From the NCBI GenBank assembly GCA_900095095.1, contig FMBT01000061.1, positions 1 to 64,000 of the forward strand: a stretch of DNA of 64,000 nt, written 5' to 3'. Positions 24,288 through 34,847 of the stretch are shown piece by piece. The position numbers and the translations under genes are program-made. This stretch comes from Fragilariopsis cylindrus CCMP1102. Taxonomy: Eukaryota; Bacillariophyta; Bacillariophyceae; Bacillariales; Bacillariaceae. Below the pieces are notes generated by a model. That model made no database searches. It was not told the origin of the DNA and worked only from the letters and a program-made list of their open reading frames with translations. Each line of letters begins with the position of its first letter. Within the stretch, counting starts at the first letter, position 1.

Positions 24288-25562
24288 ATGGATACTTCTC
24301 ATGAGCCAGTTGAACCAGCTGAGCTAAATGTTCCCACTATTGATTTATCCGCCACTATCTCTGACGATGATGTCGTCGAGATAGTCTCCGATGCTTGTGC
24401 AGAATATGGTTTCTTCCAAATCATTAATCACGGGATATCTTCAGATTTAATTGACTGCTATCTGGATGAATGTCGTCGCTATTTTGAACTACCTTTAGAT
24501 GTAAGAAATTCATTCGATTCGATTCGATTCGATTTGATTTGATTTGATTTGTCCATATTTTCATTTTCATTTGCATTTCATTCCTGTTTCCCTCTACTTT
24601 GTTGTAGTAAAATATTCTCTCAATCCACATGGAATTCAATCAATCGCGTATTCGTTTGTTCGTTCGTTCATTCGTGTCTCAATTTAGACAAAATTAAAGT
24701 GGAAAAGAAATGAAGGCAATGCAAGAGGATTTTTTAATGATGAGTTAACTCAGCAAAAACGCGATTGGAAAGAGTGTTTAGATGTGGGCGCACCAGGCTC
24801 CCGTGATTGGTCTGTGGATGATGACAACCCACTGAACAAATGCCTCGATGGTTGGAACCAGCTACCGCAAGAGAATGAACTTCCTGGATTTCGACGGACA
24901 ATATCGATGTACTTTGATGCTATGTCTATATTAGCTGATCGCATCGCTACTATTATGGCAAAAGGATTAGGTGAAGATAAAGACAGCCCTATCATTAAAC
25001 AACTACGGGAACGTCATTCTAGTTACCTTCGAGCCAATTACTATCCAATATGCAACGAGCAGGTAGACGAGAGTGGCTCTATACCACTGGGAATTTCCCC
25101 ACACCGCGATGCTGGATTTTTAACAATATTATTACAGGACGTAGATTGTCATTCTTGTCAAGTAATGAAAAACAATGTTTGGGTGACTATACACCCAGTT
25201 GATAAGTATACCTTCACATAAATACTGGCGATATGGCTGAAGTTTGGTCCAATGGACTTTACAAGGCACCACTACATCGTGTGTTGAGTAATCCGTTCAA
25301 GGAAAGGTATAGTACACCGTTCTTTTACAATCCGAGCTACGAAACAGAAGTTAAACCTTTGGCAATACGAGATGATGCGAAAGCTAATACTACTACTAGT
25401 ACTGCTCCTATTTTTGACGAAGTCCTTTGGGGTTATTTCCGTGCCGTTCGATTTGCTGGAGACTTAACAGATCTTGGAGTAGAGATACAGGTTTCGGATT
25501 TCTTAAAATCAGATAAAGACAATGAACATAAAAGAAAACAAAAATGTTCGCGAATGAAGTAG
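24288..25562 (+). CDS. 2-oxoglutarate/Fe(II)-dependent oxygenase (isopenicillin-N-synthase-like fold)
   Basis: Non-haem iron oxygenase of the plant-type DOXC/IPNS-like family. Exon 1 is 24288-24500 (ATG DTSHEP), with N-terminal motif VPTIDLS and GFFQIINHGI. The intron is 24501-24687 (GTAAGA donor, TTTAG acceptor) and holds an ATTCG/ATTTG repeat run. Exon 2 resumes with TKLKWKRNEGNARG and carries the iron ligands HRD in GISPHRDAGFLTILLQD (near 25105) and the distal His in APLHRVLSN (near 25275). RYS near 25310 is the 2-oxoglutarate-binding R-x-S. A single-base frame change near 25217 splits YTFT from NTGDMAEVWSNGLYKAP, a block that is contiguous in the family. The joined protein is about 360-370 aa, normal for the family. 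The substrate cannot be inferred; hormone, alkaloid-like or base-J-like roles are all unsupported. Confidence 0.82.
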
Positions 25563-26066
25563 ATTTCAATATTCCATTCAATGTTGAACAGTATACACCA
25601 TTACTACTACAAAAGAGTTCCGATGGATAAACCTATTTCCTGTTACAATATATGGTTTTATATCTTTTGCTTTATAGTTGTTCTGACCGAAACACTTTCC
25701 CTTGAAATAATAGTATAAAAAATCATTATTCATTCGTCTACGAAATTATTACGAAATGATAATCATGAATTTTTTTCACCAAGCCCCTATAGTTTTACAT
25801 ATATAGTTTCAGGCCAGATAATATCAGTTAGTAAAAATTTCTGCAAGCGTATATAATCTATTGTAACATTGCGTCTAACACAACATCTCCAGAACAATGA
25901 CATACATATGAATTAAGAATTTAAAAATCGACGTTTAAACGAATATCTATTTCTATCTCGTCGTGGTAATACAGTACAAGTACTATATAGGCACAAACAC
26001 AAATTTGTATCATCAAGCAGATATTTGAGAGAAAATAAACGAAGGAGTGATTCCTTCTCCTGGTTC
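25563..26066. other. Convergent 3' spacer, no gene recognised
   Basis: AT-rich sequence between the oxygenase stop and the IDH stop. It presumably holds both 3' untranslated regions. Nothing structured was seen. Confidence 0.6.
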
Positions 26067-27840
26067 TTATACATCGGGTGCCTTCTCATCTTCCTCAAGA
26101 GTTTTTACTTTTGGTGCAAGATTGAGATGGAGCATCATGTCCTCAAATTCAGTGTAGCCGATCATACCATCACCATCCTTGTCATAGTTCCGGAACATCT
26201 TATTAAGTGCTTCAGTATCGATGTTGAGATTACGTCTGTATTTTCTTGTAGGCTCAACAAGTTGAGGAGGTGGTGCTTCTTCGTCTTGCATTGCTAGATA
26301 TCTATTCAACCGCCAGGCAACTTTCCCAATGAAATCTTCCGTTGAAAATCCACTTGGTCCAGACATATCGCGAGTACCCTGCCCGTAACGGAATGTATTA
26401 TGCATCGCCTCGCGTAGTGTCTCGGTAAAGTTTAGGACCTTCATCTTCACCTCAAGCTTAGATGCGTCATCTGGATGTTTTTCAACATCAAGCATTGCTG
26501 CATGTTGCATAGCACCAATCATGGCCTCGACAAGACCCAATGGATTTAAAGATGTTTCCTTTCCTGCTAAGTGGTCATTCCACAAGTCAGAGACAGTACC
26601 ATGGGATGCCTCAAATTCCTTGATAAGACTTCCGTCGTCACTTTTTCCGACCAAGTTCGAAGTAATGAATCCTGGAGATCGGTGTACCTGTGCAATTTGA
26701 TCAGTCAACATATCTCCATCGTAGTTATGAGCAGCCATACCAAAACCTCCATCAGTCCAACGAATCAGTTGCATGGTAGCTGCATCAGAAATAAGATGCG
26801 TTAATTCATTACCGCTTCTTTCCAATAGGCCCTCCTTCAAAAAAGTGTCCTGCAATTGGAGAGAGAAAGAAGATGAAAATGAATTATTATTGGAAAATTG
26901 TTCCAAATATATAATATTTGAAAATTATGTGCAAAGAATGCTATTTTGTAAACGAATTCAATCATCACCTGTATTTCTTCTTACCTTGTAATCTTTTTCA
27001 AAAATCTCTTTCATAGTTGACCAAAAGCCTTCCTGCCACTTGAAACGGTCTTCTTCGTCACAATGTATGGTGTTACTTTGTGTTCAAGACATCTCCCGAA
27101 GAATATATGAGCTAATTCCTTTACATTGTCATATGGATTATGGTACACAACTACCACGTTATTGTCATCGGTCAAATCACGTTTGTCAACGACGAAGGGA
27201 GGAGAATTATCGTCAGGTAGGTACGTAGTTAGAAGAGTTCCTGCACCGACTTCATTATACCCGGCACCATATTCTCCTCCACAGCGTGACGTTCAAAGAG
27301 AACTTGATTCTTATATCCAAGCTCAATTCCTTTGATATGAATGGTATCACGAGAAATTGTAATTCCGTTCCAACCCTTACGCATAGCTCCGTTAGGTGAT
27401 CCAAATGCCTTGGATAAACCCATTTCTTTTACCTGAACAGTAGAGGGTGTGATAGTTGGTTCCTTAAAGATGGCACCAATACGTGCACCAGCTTCGACTG
27501 CATCGTGCAATACCTTGTCGTCGGTTACATCACGACTTTTGCACGATAAATCGTACGTTTCCCATGTACTAATATCAAAGTATGGTTTAATCCATTGATC
27601 AACAAATAGTTCGGTTGCATAGTGTGTCATTTCTTCTCCCGCAATATAAACCATAGGTGGTGCCGGTATGTTTTCACCAATAGTAACACTATTATCGACA
27701 TCAGACGCAGCGTCAGTGCTTAAATAGCACCGAAGAGGCGTGAAGCCAGAGGTCAACGACTTATCGAGCCAAGTACGCTTCGTACTTGCGCTGATAGCAG
27801 TTCTGCTAGAAAAGCGAGATGCGGCTAATCGGAGAGCCAT
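26067..27840 (-). CDS. Mitochondrial isocitrate dehydrogenase with C-terminal EF-hand, probably NAD-dependent
   Basis: Oxidatively decarboxylates isocitrate to 2-oxoglutarate. ATG 27840 begins an Arg/Ser-rich presequence (MALRLAASRFSSRTAISAST) typical of mitochondrial import. Core IDH motifs: DLSCKSRDVTDDKV, SPNGAMRKGWNG (isocitrate-binding S-P-N-G...R), DAATMQLIRW and EASHGTVSDLW. In NADP-IDHs the last motif has Arg-His after HGTV-T, contacting the 2'-phosphate; here it is Asp-Leu, which argues for NAD. An intron lies at 26850-26984 (GTAAGA/GCAG), joining EKDYK to DTFLKEG. After the catalytic domain (about residue 430) there is a canonical EF-hand loop DKDGDGMIGYTE (near 26180) flanked by helices, suggesting calcium control. 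Frame changes near 27250 and 27045 interrupt an otherwise conserved region. EF-hand IDHs are, to my knowledge, a feature of some marine microalgae. Confidence 0.88.
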
Positions 27841-28576
27841 CGTGAATAATAATAATGAAAATAGTAGAGTATGTTATCGACAAATGGGAATGTGGGAGGG
27901 GATTCAATTGTGATGGTAAATTATTTACGATCACAACGATGCGTTGGGGGTACAAGTAATTCTTCTGGTAGATGTTCTTAAACTTGTCGAGTGTTCCTCA
28001 ATTTCAAGCATTTGGTTAAAAAAAAAAAAGGGCAATTAATGACACGTTTTTATCCTTCGCCTCGTCTGTGAAGAAATAATATATTTACTATTTGAGCTTA
28101 TAACCTATAGTGCTTAGATGCGTGCGTCGGCTCATCACAAAGGTAATTCCAATGTACTACGTTGATAGAATTTATTGGTTCGAATTAGTCGTATTCGACC
28201 ACTGAGTCGAACATTCGACTCACTGAGTCGAACCATTCGACTCATCATTCGACTCATGAATCAAATATTTTTGAGTCGAATGGTTGACTAAGTAGTCGAT
28301 TCAAACTCTAGCGTAAAAATGAATCGCGGGCACGCTGGGGGATGTGGATTTTCGCTGATTTTCTATTTTTTTAAAATCGAGGATGTTCCATGGTGTCAAC
28401 CAACTGAACAGCATCACTCAATTCACCGGGAAGACCCGGATGTGTCTATTGATTAACTCTGAAAAAGGTATCTTTTGGAAGTTCCAAATTCTGAAATCCG
28501 AAACTACTGTACTTCATACTGCTGGCTGTAGGAACTCGCATAAAACAATATTTCATCTGAGGAATCAATATCAACA
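27841..28576. other. Divergent spacer with cluster of TGAGTCGAA motifs
   Basis: Lies between the IDH start and the secreted paralogue at 28577. It contains an A-run (about 28018-28030) and a dense cluster of TGAGTCGAA/TTCGACTCA motifs at about 28186-28301, listed separately. No gene is seen. Confidence 0.5.
28186..28301. repeat. Cluster of TGAGTCGAA / TTCGACTCA motifs in both orientations
   Basis: At least six copies or near-copies of the 9-mer TGAGTCGAA or its complement lie within about 115 bp, alternating in orientation. Neighbouring copies could pair as hairpins. The core TGAGTC resembles a bZIP (GCN4/AP-1) half-site. This could be a regulatory array for either flanking gene or the remnant of a short inverted-repeat element. 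Confidence 0.5.
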
Positions 28577-29498
28577 ATGATGAATTTCAATATTAAAGTG
28601 CCGTCTTTCTTGTTACTTGCTCTATCTTCCCCAGTATGTAGGCCTAGGGTTGATGCTTTGCTCATGAAGAATTTTAATTTCGGAAGATTGCCACCAACTA
28701 CGAAGGAAATAAGACCCGATTTATATGATCTCGTCGATCAACAAGAAGACACAAAACTAAACATTCAACTACATGTTGGTGATGAAGAGACTGGATTCTT
28801 ATCTATCCATGATATGATTGTTGAGATTAATTGTAACCAAGCTGCCGATGATCATATTTCTCTCCCGGGAGTGATGGTCTATATCATTCAGAATGTGCAT
28901 CTGGTCATCGTCGTATGGACGTCCTTTCGAAAGGTCAGTTCGTTGACATGAATGGCTCGCAGTACATTGACTGTACTGCCGGATGTGGGAAATGTGCTGG
29001 GTAAGGAATAGACCTGCAGGAAATGTTGTGCTTGGTTTTCATCTTCCTAAATCGTACTCACGAAATAAAGCCGTTCTACCTGAAGGGGATATGTGGATTA
29101 GCTTTCCGGTATGGACACACGATGGTCTTATATATGGTCAGATGGAAAAGAAGAGAGTTTTGGGCGAAATCGAATTGAATGACATTAGGTGTGATGAGGA
29201 ACTAGACAAGCATGACATGACGCACAATCCAATCATGAAGGCAATCCACTTAAATAATGCATATTCATTTGAAGCGAAACGCGATGAGATGCTCAACGAC
29301 TATTCGCTGGACACGATCCCAGACATCGACCAATTCTCTAAATTACAAGAGAATACCTTACTTTCTAAGAATGGATTGATATGGAATAAAGATGGTAATG
29401 ATGACGTATTGTTAGGTCGTGCTGTGATCACTACTACAACATCTTCGTCATCATCGTCGTCATCGTCCACTTCTTCAGGTGGTAGATTGATGCCCTAA
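28577..29498 (+). CDS. Secreted or plastid-targeted protein of unknown function, paralogue of 30494-31333 (frame-interrupted)
   Basis: Starts at ATG 28577 with a hydrophobic signal-like N-terminus (VPSFLLLALSSP). The second half aligns with the convergent neighbour: FVDMNG near 28945, GCWEMCW near 28980, then GFHLPKSYSRNKAVLPEG, ISFPVWTHDGL and KAIHLNNAYS. To align with the paralogue, the frame must change near 28880 and again near 28985. The C-terminus is a Thr/Ser run. I do not recognise a named family. The conserved W-E-x-x-W, R-N-x-x-L-P-x-G and S-F-x-x-W positions suggest a beta-rich lumenal fold. It may be a diverging duplicate or an intact gene damaged by assembly indels. Confidence 0.55.
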
Positions 29499-29960
29499 GA
29501 GAGGTGGAGGGGAAATACCTTCTCATGAATCGAAGGAAAAAAACATGCACACATTGTATATCGCTCCGGAGATTACATTTTTACCAAAACAGGCACACAC
29601 GACTAACACACCCGGATCGACAAACAACAATCTACATTGTGCAATATTAATCCTGAAATCACATCATGGCATGCTGGCAAATCAACAATCATCCAAGTAG
29701 GAAAAACATGATAGAAAGACACTCTAATAGAATGCAAGATAGGATAAAGCATAGTTCTTGTATAAATATAAATAAATTGACTATTAACTGTATAGCTGTG
29801 GTGACTGCCTTGGTAGAAGTTTTAGTCTTTTTCTTCTATTAGTAGAATAACACCCAGAAAGAAATGTGTTAATATTTATCGTACAGTAGCAAGCGTTCAG
29901 AGATAGGAATCAATTATACATGGGGAACCTATTTTCGAAGGGTTGTTGTAGATGGATTTT

Positions 29961-29987
29961 TGCTGCTGCTGCTGCTGCTGCTGCTGC
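29961..29987. repeat. (TGC)n microsatellite
   Basis: Nine consecutive TGC triplets in a non-coding spacer. Length is likely polymorphic. Confidence 0.9.
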
Positions 29988-30180
29988 CTATTGTTGTCTA
30001 CCAATATAAGGAATGGAAACTGATCAAGCTCTACCAGTATCGACTGACGACTATACTACTCCAAAATCTAGCTACGACAGACATATAAAGAGAAAGCATA
30101 CCAGAGCTAGGGAGCAATTTATCGTACTATTTCACTCCAAGTGTTATTTTATCTATTGCTATCACATCATTCTAGAGTGT

Positions 30181-30411
30181 GAATATCATCGTGCCTTCAC
30201 AGAATTGTGCTATGTTGTGTTGTGAAGACGCCACGATGGATATGGTGTCGATTTGTTTGGACATGTGATCTTCTTTTTCATACAGTCAAATTATTTTCAT
30301 ACAGTTATGTACACCGACGAAGCACTATCATGCTTCTTTCGGGAATGAATATCTTCGTATCTTCACAGAATTATGCTATGTTGTGTTGTGATCTCGTATC
30401 ACGATAGATAT
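30181..30411. repeat. Imperfect direct repeat, two ~64-bp units 166 bp apart
   Basis: The block at 30181-30244 recurs at 30347-30411. The shared core includes CTTCACAGAATT and TGCTATGTTGTGTTGTGA followed by CACGAT-GATAT. Sequence between the units (ATACAGT...) is also echoed after the second unit, suggesting an old tandem duplication of about 166 bp. Confidence 0.6.
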
Positions 30412-30493
30412 CATTAGGTTGTGTGGATAGACGGCTTTCTTCAATACAGTCGTAATATACCGTATTCATCTAGTTGAGGTTCTACCGTAAAAA

Positions 30494-31333
30494 TCAGTGT
30501 GAAACTTCTTTCGGAACTGATTTCAAACTGGCACTTCCAAGCATAGTTGGTTGACCACGAGGAAGGTCCTGTGTCCAAACTGTGCCTTTTGTGCTAACGA
30601 ACGAATTGCCATCGAACGGAACGACTTCATCTTCATTAGGAACCAACTTAAATTTTTTGACAGGTGAACTGTAGTATTTGTCAACAGCAGAAAGGGCATT
30701 GTAGTAATGAAGAGCCTTTGCAAACACGTTGCCTGTCTCTGTCATCTTGACCAGTTCTTCGTCTTTCTCTTTGAGTATAACATCAGCACGCGTCAGACAG
30801 AGTTCCTTCTTATTCTGCGCTTCCTTCAAACCTTCGCTATCCCAAATACTGAACGAAAGGTACACTTTCCCCTTAGGAAGAGCTATATCATTTCGTTTGT
30901 ATTCGCGATCGATTTCAAATCCAACATTAAGGGTTCCAGTAGGGGATCCATCTTTCCATAAAATCTCCCAGCATCCTTTTTGTGCATGGACACTCGTTTT
31001 TCCGTCCATAGAAACAAAAGTGCCATCCTGGACGAGATTCAGTCCATGGATACCGCCACTCAGCTTCGGGAGAGGCCCATGTACTCCGGGCATCTCCACA
31101 AATTCATTCTCAGAACTTGGAGTAGTCTTGGTGAGATCAAAAATAATCCCATTTATGGGAAGCCTTGATGCTTCTGTTTTTTTGCCGATGTCCAGAGCGA
31201 CCGAAATGCGTCGACCATATTGAGCTTCAACAAGTTGAGGAAGATCATTTAACGGTGTGAGTGGACTGTCAAAAATAAAGCCTAACCCAAGCGGAAAGGA
31301 AGAGACGAGGATGATTAAGGGTACAATTTGCAT
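30494..31333 (-). CDS. Secreted or plastid-targeted protein of unknown function, paralogue of 28577-29498
   Basis: Uninterrupted 279-aa protein from ATG 31333. The N-terminus MQIVPLIILVSSFPLGLGF is a clear signal peptide; the following GFIFDSP could be a diatom-type plastid cleavage region (G-F), but this is not a clean ASAFAP motif. The middle carries FVSMDGKTS, KGCWEILWKDGSPTG, FEIDREYKRNDIALPKG, LSFSIWDSEGL and KALHYYNALSAVDKYY, most of which recur in the paralogue across the spacer. The C-terminal WTQDLPRGQPTMLG matches WNKDGNDDVLLG there. No catalytic motif is recognised. The two genes are convergent and strongly diverged, so the duplication is old. Confidence 0.7.
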   Translation of the reverse strand: MQIVPLIILVSSFPLGLGFIFDSPLTPLNDLPQLVEAQYGRRISVALDIGKKTEASRLPINGIIFDLTKTTPSSENEFVEMPGVHGPLPKLSGGIHGLNLVQDGTFVSMDGKTSVHAQKGCWEILWKDGSPTGTLNVGFEIDREYKRNDIALPKGKVYLSFSIWDSEGLKEAQNKKELCLTRADVILKEKDEELVKMTETGNVFAKALHYYNALSAVDKYYSSPVKKFKLVPNEDEVVPFDGNSFVSTKGTVWTQDLPRGQPTMLGSASLKSVPKEVSH

Positions 31334-31580
31334 TTTGGTAGTTGAAAAAGCAATGTTATTTCCGTGTCGATGTAACGCTTATTCTTGCAAGGAACATTAG
31401 TTTTTATGACATTCAAATTAGTAAGAAAAATCAATGGTTCTGCGTTGTGATAGCTACCGACCGAGACTTTATCGCTCTCGTTACTTCTTTATTCTGATCC
31501 CAAAAATGTCAGCTGTCGTTTCCGGTACGGTATGCACACGAAACATCATCTTATTGGAACGTCACAACAACCCACAACCC

Positions 31581-31611
31581 CACAACACAACACAACACAA
31601 CACAACACAAC
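31581..31611. repeat. (CAACA)n microsatellite
   Basis: About six ACACA/CAACA pentamers in a row, upstream of the 30494-31333 gene start. Confidence 0.85.
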
Positions 31612-32864
31612 GATGACGACCCATCAAGTCGTAAAGGGAAAGAATTGTTCCGAGAATTGTTTAGCCGATGTGTATTAAATTCTTTTGTGCGTCACGATTC
31701 GTTTTTACTTAACGATTCAATCACACGTTGACATCAATGTCGTAATTTGTGTGATTCATTCACATTTTTGATTTTTCCAAAAAAATAACAGTCCTTACGC
31801 GTGATTGTTGGCGTTTTAGCCTCTGCTAGTTGGCGATAATAGTAGTATTTTTGTCAGACCTTAGTCTTTATTGTTTGTTTGCTTCTTGTTATATCTGAAG
31901 TTGTTATCGTCTCAATGATCCTTTTGGCTGTTCCTGTAGGCAGGCTTTGCTATCTGTTTCAAGTGGCACTGCAGATTCCATAAAAACATCAATTTTTACT
32001 CCTTAGCCAAAATAAGAGTAGTGTATTTTCGCCTCTACTAGAAGGAAAATTGCCTCTGTGCTGTTTGCTGAACAACTGTAGCTCTTCTTATATCAATGTT
32101 CATTACGGCGGATCTTAAAGATCATGCCATGTAATGTATACACCTATTATGGTATATAGTGTACTACTTGATAGTTACTTTAGAGATGAATTGAAAAAGG
32201 AAAAAGACAGTAATCTGTACATGCTGGTTAAAAAAGGAGTATTTGCTCAAATGGAATAATAATAAATCTTTTTATGTACTTTTTTACATTTACACACTTG
32301 GTTTTATTTTATGATGCCGGTTGAAGTAGTTCCTTTACCAGTATATAGTTGAAGGAGGAACTCAGATTTTTCACTTAACAACAGTTGTGTCTTGGGCAGA
32401 GACTCCTTAGGGTAGCGAGAGAAAAACGTTTTGAGGAAGTTCATTGATATAAAATACCACCTGTCAATAATTACAACCATACTGGCTGAAATTAATACTA
32501 TATACTGTAGAGCAACAAATTGTGGAAGGTTGTTGCTGCAATCTGGACTGATTTGTCTCAGATTGTCTCTAGAAAAATATTTAAACCACTATTAAATTGT
32601 GATATACATTTTTTGCAGCCAGATAGTACACAATATTTTTCCTCTGCAATTTTTTTCGTATGTTCTACAAGGTGGGCATTCAGAAGAAGGTTGAAGATAC
32701 CAGTTACAGTCCAGTTGGTCCCCATCAGCACATCCTCAAGTACCAGCAAGTATACCATCCATATCTGGGGGAGAGATTTTTGGGGCTCTATTGCTGGGCC
32801 TTGCGGCAGCAATAAATTTTGTGGGTTTCGTAGTAAATAGATATGTTTATTTTTGTAATTTTCA

Positions 32865-33190
32865 AAGCGGGTAAGCAAAGCGGTTATGCATAACCGCTTT
32901 TTTACAAAGCGGCTAAGTAAAGCGGGTACCCCTACCCGCTTTTTCAGGAAGTGGGTAAGCAAAGCGGGTACCCCTACCCGCTTTTTAGCAAAGCAGGTAT
33001 GTATTTGTTTTCTAGGGTGTTGTTTGTAGGGTGGGGCATAACCGCTTTTTTTCAAAGCGGGTTAGCAAAGCGGTTATGCATAACCGCTTTTTTACAAAGC
33101 GGCTAAGTAAAGCGGGTACCCCTACCCGCTTTTTCGGGAAGCGGGTAAGCAAAGCGGGTACCCTACCCGCTTTTTAGCGAAGCGGGTATG
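32865..33190. repeat. Duplicated ~135-bp block of GC-rich hairpins
   Basis: Two copies spaced by 190 bp (about 32865-33000 and 33055-33188). Each starts with a perfect palindrome AGCGGTTATGCATAACCGCT (32879-32898 and 33069-33088), then has two hairpins of the form AAGCGGGTACCCCTACCCGCTTTTT. The stems are followed by T runs. The elements stand out from the AT-rich background. The whole block consists of variants of AAAGCGGGTA and its complement, which suggests repeated slippage or transposition of a small inverted-repeat unit. Confidence 0.8.
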
Positions 33191-33384
33191 GTTAAAAAAC
33201 AAATTATTAGTTTTCGACCAACCCCCACAATATTTACAGTGCCGGAAGGCCCTAGAATACTGTAGTAAATAGTTTTGCTAGATAAATATAATTTTTCACG
33301 GGCAGAACTACTACAAGTTGCAAGATAAATTGAATCGAGCAAAAAAGGGGTTTGGATTATTTTTAATAATATTCAATTTATATT

Positions 33385-34847
33385 CTATATAATACTTTTA
33401 CCCATAAATGACGTTATGAGTTGTAAACCCAGTTCAACCGTTTCGTTTGCGCCATCATCATCGCTTAAACTAGGATTAACTTCGACGATGTCTGCACTGG
33501 CAAGACTACCACTTCGTGCAATGATTTCACCTACGAAATGAGCCTCCCGATAGGTCAGCCCACCTCGAACTCTGGTTCCAGTAGCAGGAGCATCCGCGGG
33601 ATCTACGCTGTCAATGTCATACGATAAATGCAATGGTCTACCCTTCAAATGATCCAAAGCCTTACTCATTACTTGTCCAATCCCATAATTGTCAACATCT
33701 GTCATTGTAAACGCTTTTATACCTAAATCCTTTATCCAAAGACGTTCGGTCGGGTCCACATCTCGTAAACCAACATAAACTAGTTGTTCCGGTGAGATCC
33801 TTGGCCCGTCAACTAAAAAATCAAAACCGGGTAGCTTCGAGAAATCATATGCACCATCTGGATGATCCATTAATAATCCTAAAGGCATACCATGCATGTT
33901 TCCACTTCCAGACGTTTCGGGAATATTTAAATCAGCATGTGCATCGACCCAGATAATTCCTGTATTAGGACGTGCACGAAGTATACCCGTGAGTGATCCG
34001 ATAGCGACCGAATGGTCTCCACCTAAAATCAATGGAAATAATCCCTCCTTTATTTTCGTTTCAACTACATCGGCTAATATGTTCGATGCATGTCCAACTA
34101 AAGCACAATTTCTAGCATTGGCTGGATTGGCAGATTCTTGCATCTCATGAAGACTAAAATCTAAGTCCGCAATATCTTCGACTCTCCAACCCAATTGTGT
34201 TAGCATCGTTGCTAATCCCCCCTCTCTTAACAATCTAGGTCCGGAATCCTACTAATTCATATGTTCGTCGTGATTGTGACAATAAAAACAAGTGTTAGAA
34301 TATTCATTCGTCATATGCATTGGATGATGGTAGATACATAAAAACGACCAATATCGAACAACACAATGAAACTATCGTACTTACAGTTCCAACAAATGGC
34401 TGACCGTATGTTTGCGGTGCTCTAAGGAAAGATATATATATATATATATATATGTACATAGTGGCAAATGCAGGAAAGTGATTAGTTAAAGATAATTCCT
34501 TAAAGACTGCTGTCCGTAGTAAACACGTTATGTCACACGTACCCTATTATCGATGCTGTTCGAGGATATTTACAATGTTTGAACAATTTATTTTCGGCAA
34601 ATGTAGAGGGAAGTATTTTATTTTCTACATTTCCAAGTCCGGCACCAGAAGCTAAAGAACGGCGACTAACAACCACATTTTCCGAGGAATTAATCGCATT
34701 CAATGAAGAAGAAGCCGTCATACATGGAGAAGGAAAATTCTTCTTGAACCCTTGAGAAATTCTTCGTGTCGTCGTCGACGACGACGACGACATCACTTCC
34801 AGCGTCAATCGTGCTGGTCGTTTCGTAATACTTCTGGTCATCATCAT
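33385..34847 (-). CDS. Arginase family enzyme, probably mitochondrial
   Basis: Ureohydrolase, expected to hydrolyse arginine to ornithine and urea as the last step of the diatom urea cycle. Three exons: 34847-34543, 34421-34385 (only 37 nt) and 34248-33385, with donors GTACGT and GTAAGT. Frames join to give ...TASIIGAPQTYGQPFVGTDSG... without disruption, about 401 aa. The N-terminus (MMMTRSITKRPARL and a Ser-rich stretch with many Arg and few acids) fits a mitochondrial transit peptide. Manganese ligands are all present: GGDHSVAIG (near 34035), DAHADLN (near 33935) and SYDIDSVDP (near 33610); NMHGMPL and the closing EVNPSLSDD motif also match arginases. Agmatinase is the main alternative, but the NMHGMP and VNP motifs favour arginase. 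Confidence 0.88.
34432..34453. repeat. (TA)n tract in arginase intron 1
   Basis: A run of about 11 TA dinucleotides directly next to the acceptor of arginase exon 2, inside the first intron. The acceptor itself (TTTCCTTAG) remains clear of it. Confidence 0.85.

Larger units (their letters stand above)
29499..30493. other. Convergent 3' spacer with repeats
   Basis: Between the two convergent paralogues. It holds a TGC trinucleotide run at about 29961-29987 and an imperfect direct repeat at 30181/30347, listed separately. No coding capacity is supported. Confidence 0.55.
31334..33384. other. Long intergenic region with CAACA microsatellite and hairpin repeat block
   Basis: Over 2 kb without a supported gene. 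It contains a CAACA-type pentanucleotide run at about 31581-31611 and the hairpin-rich duplicated block at about 32865-33190. An open frame of 165 codons on the minus strand (32558-33055) is explained by the repeats and is not called. Confidence 0.6.

Noticed and set aside
32558-33055. Minus-strand open frame with repeated KKRVGVPALL-type peptides
   Set aside because: The peptide repeat is a by-product of the hairpin DNA repeats, and the rest of the frame shows no domain; no start context or homologue supports it.
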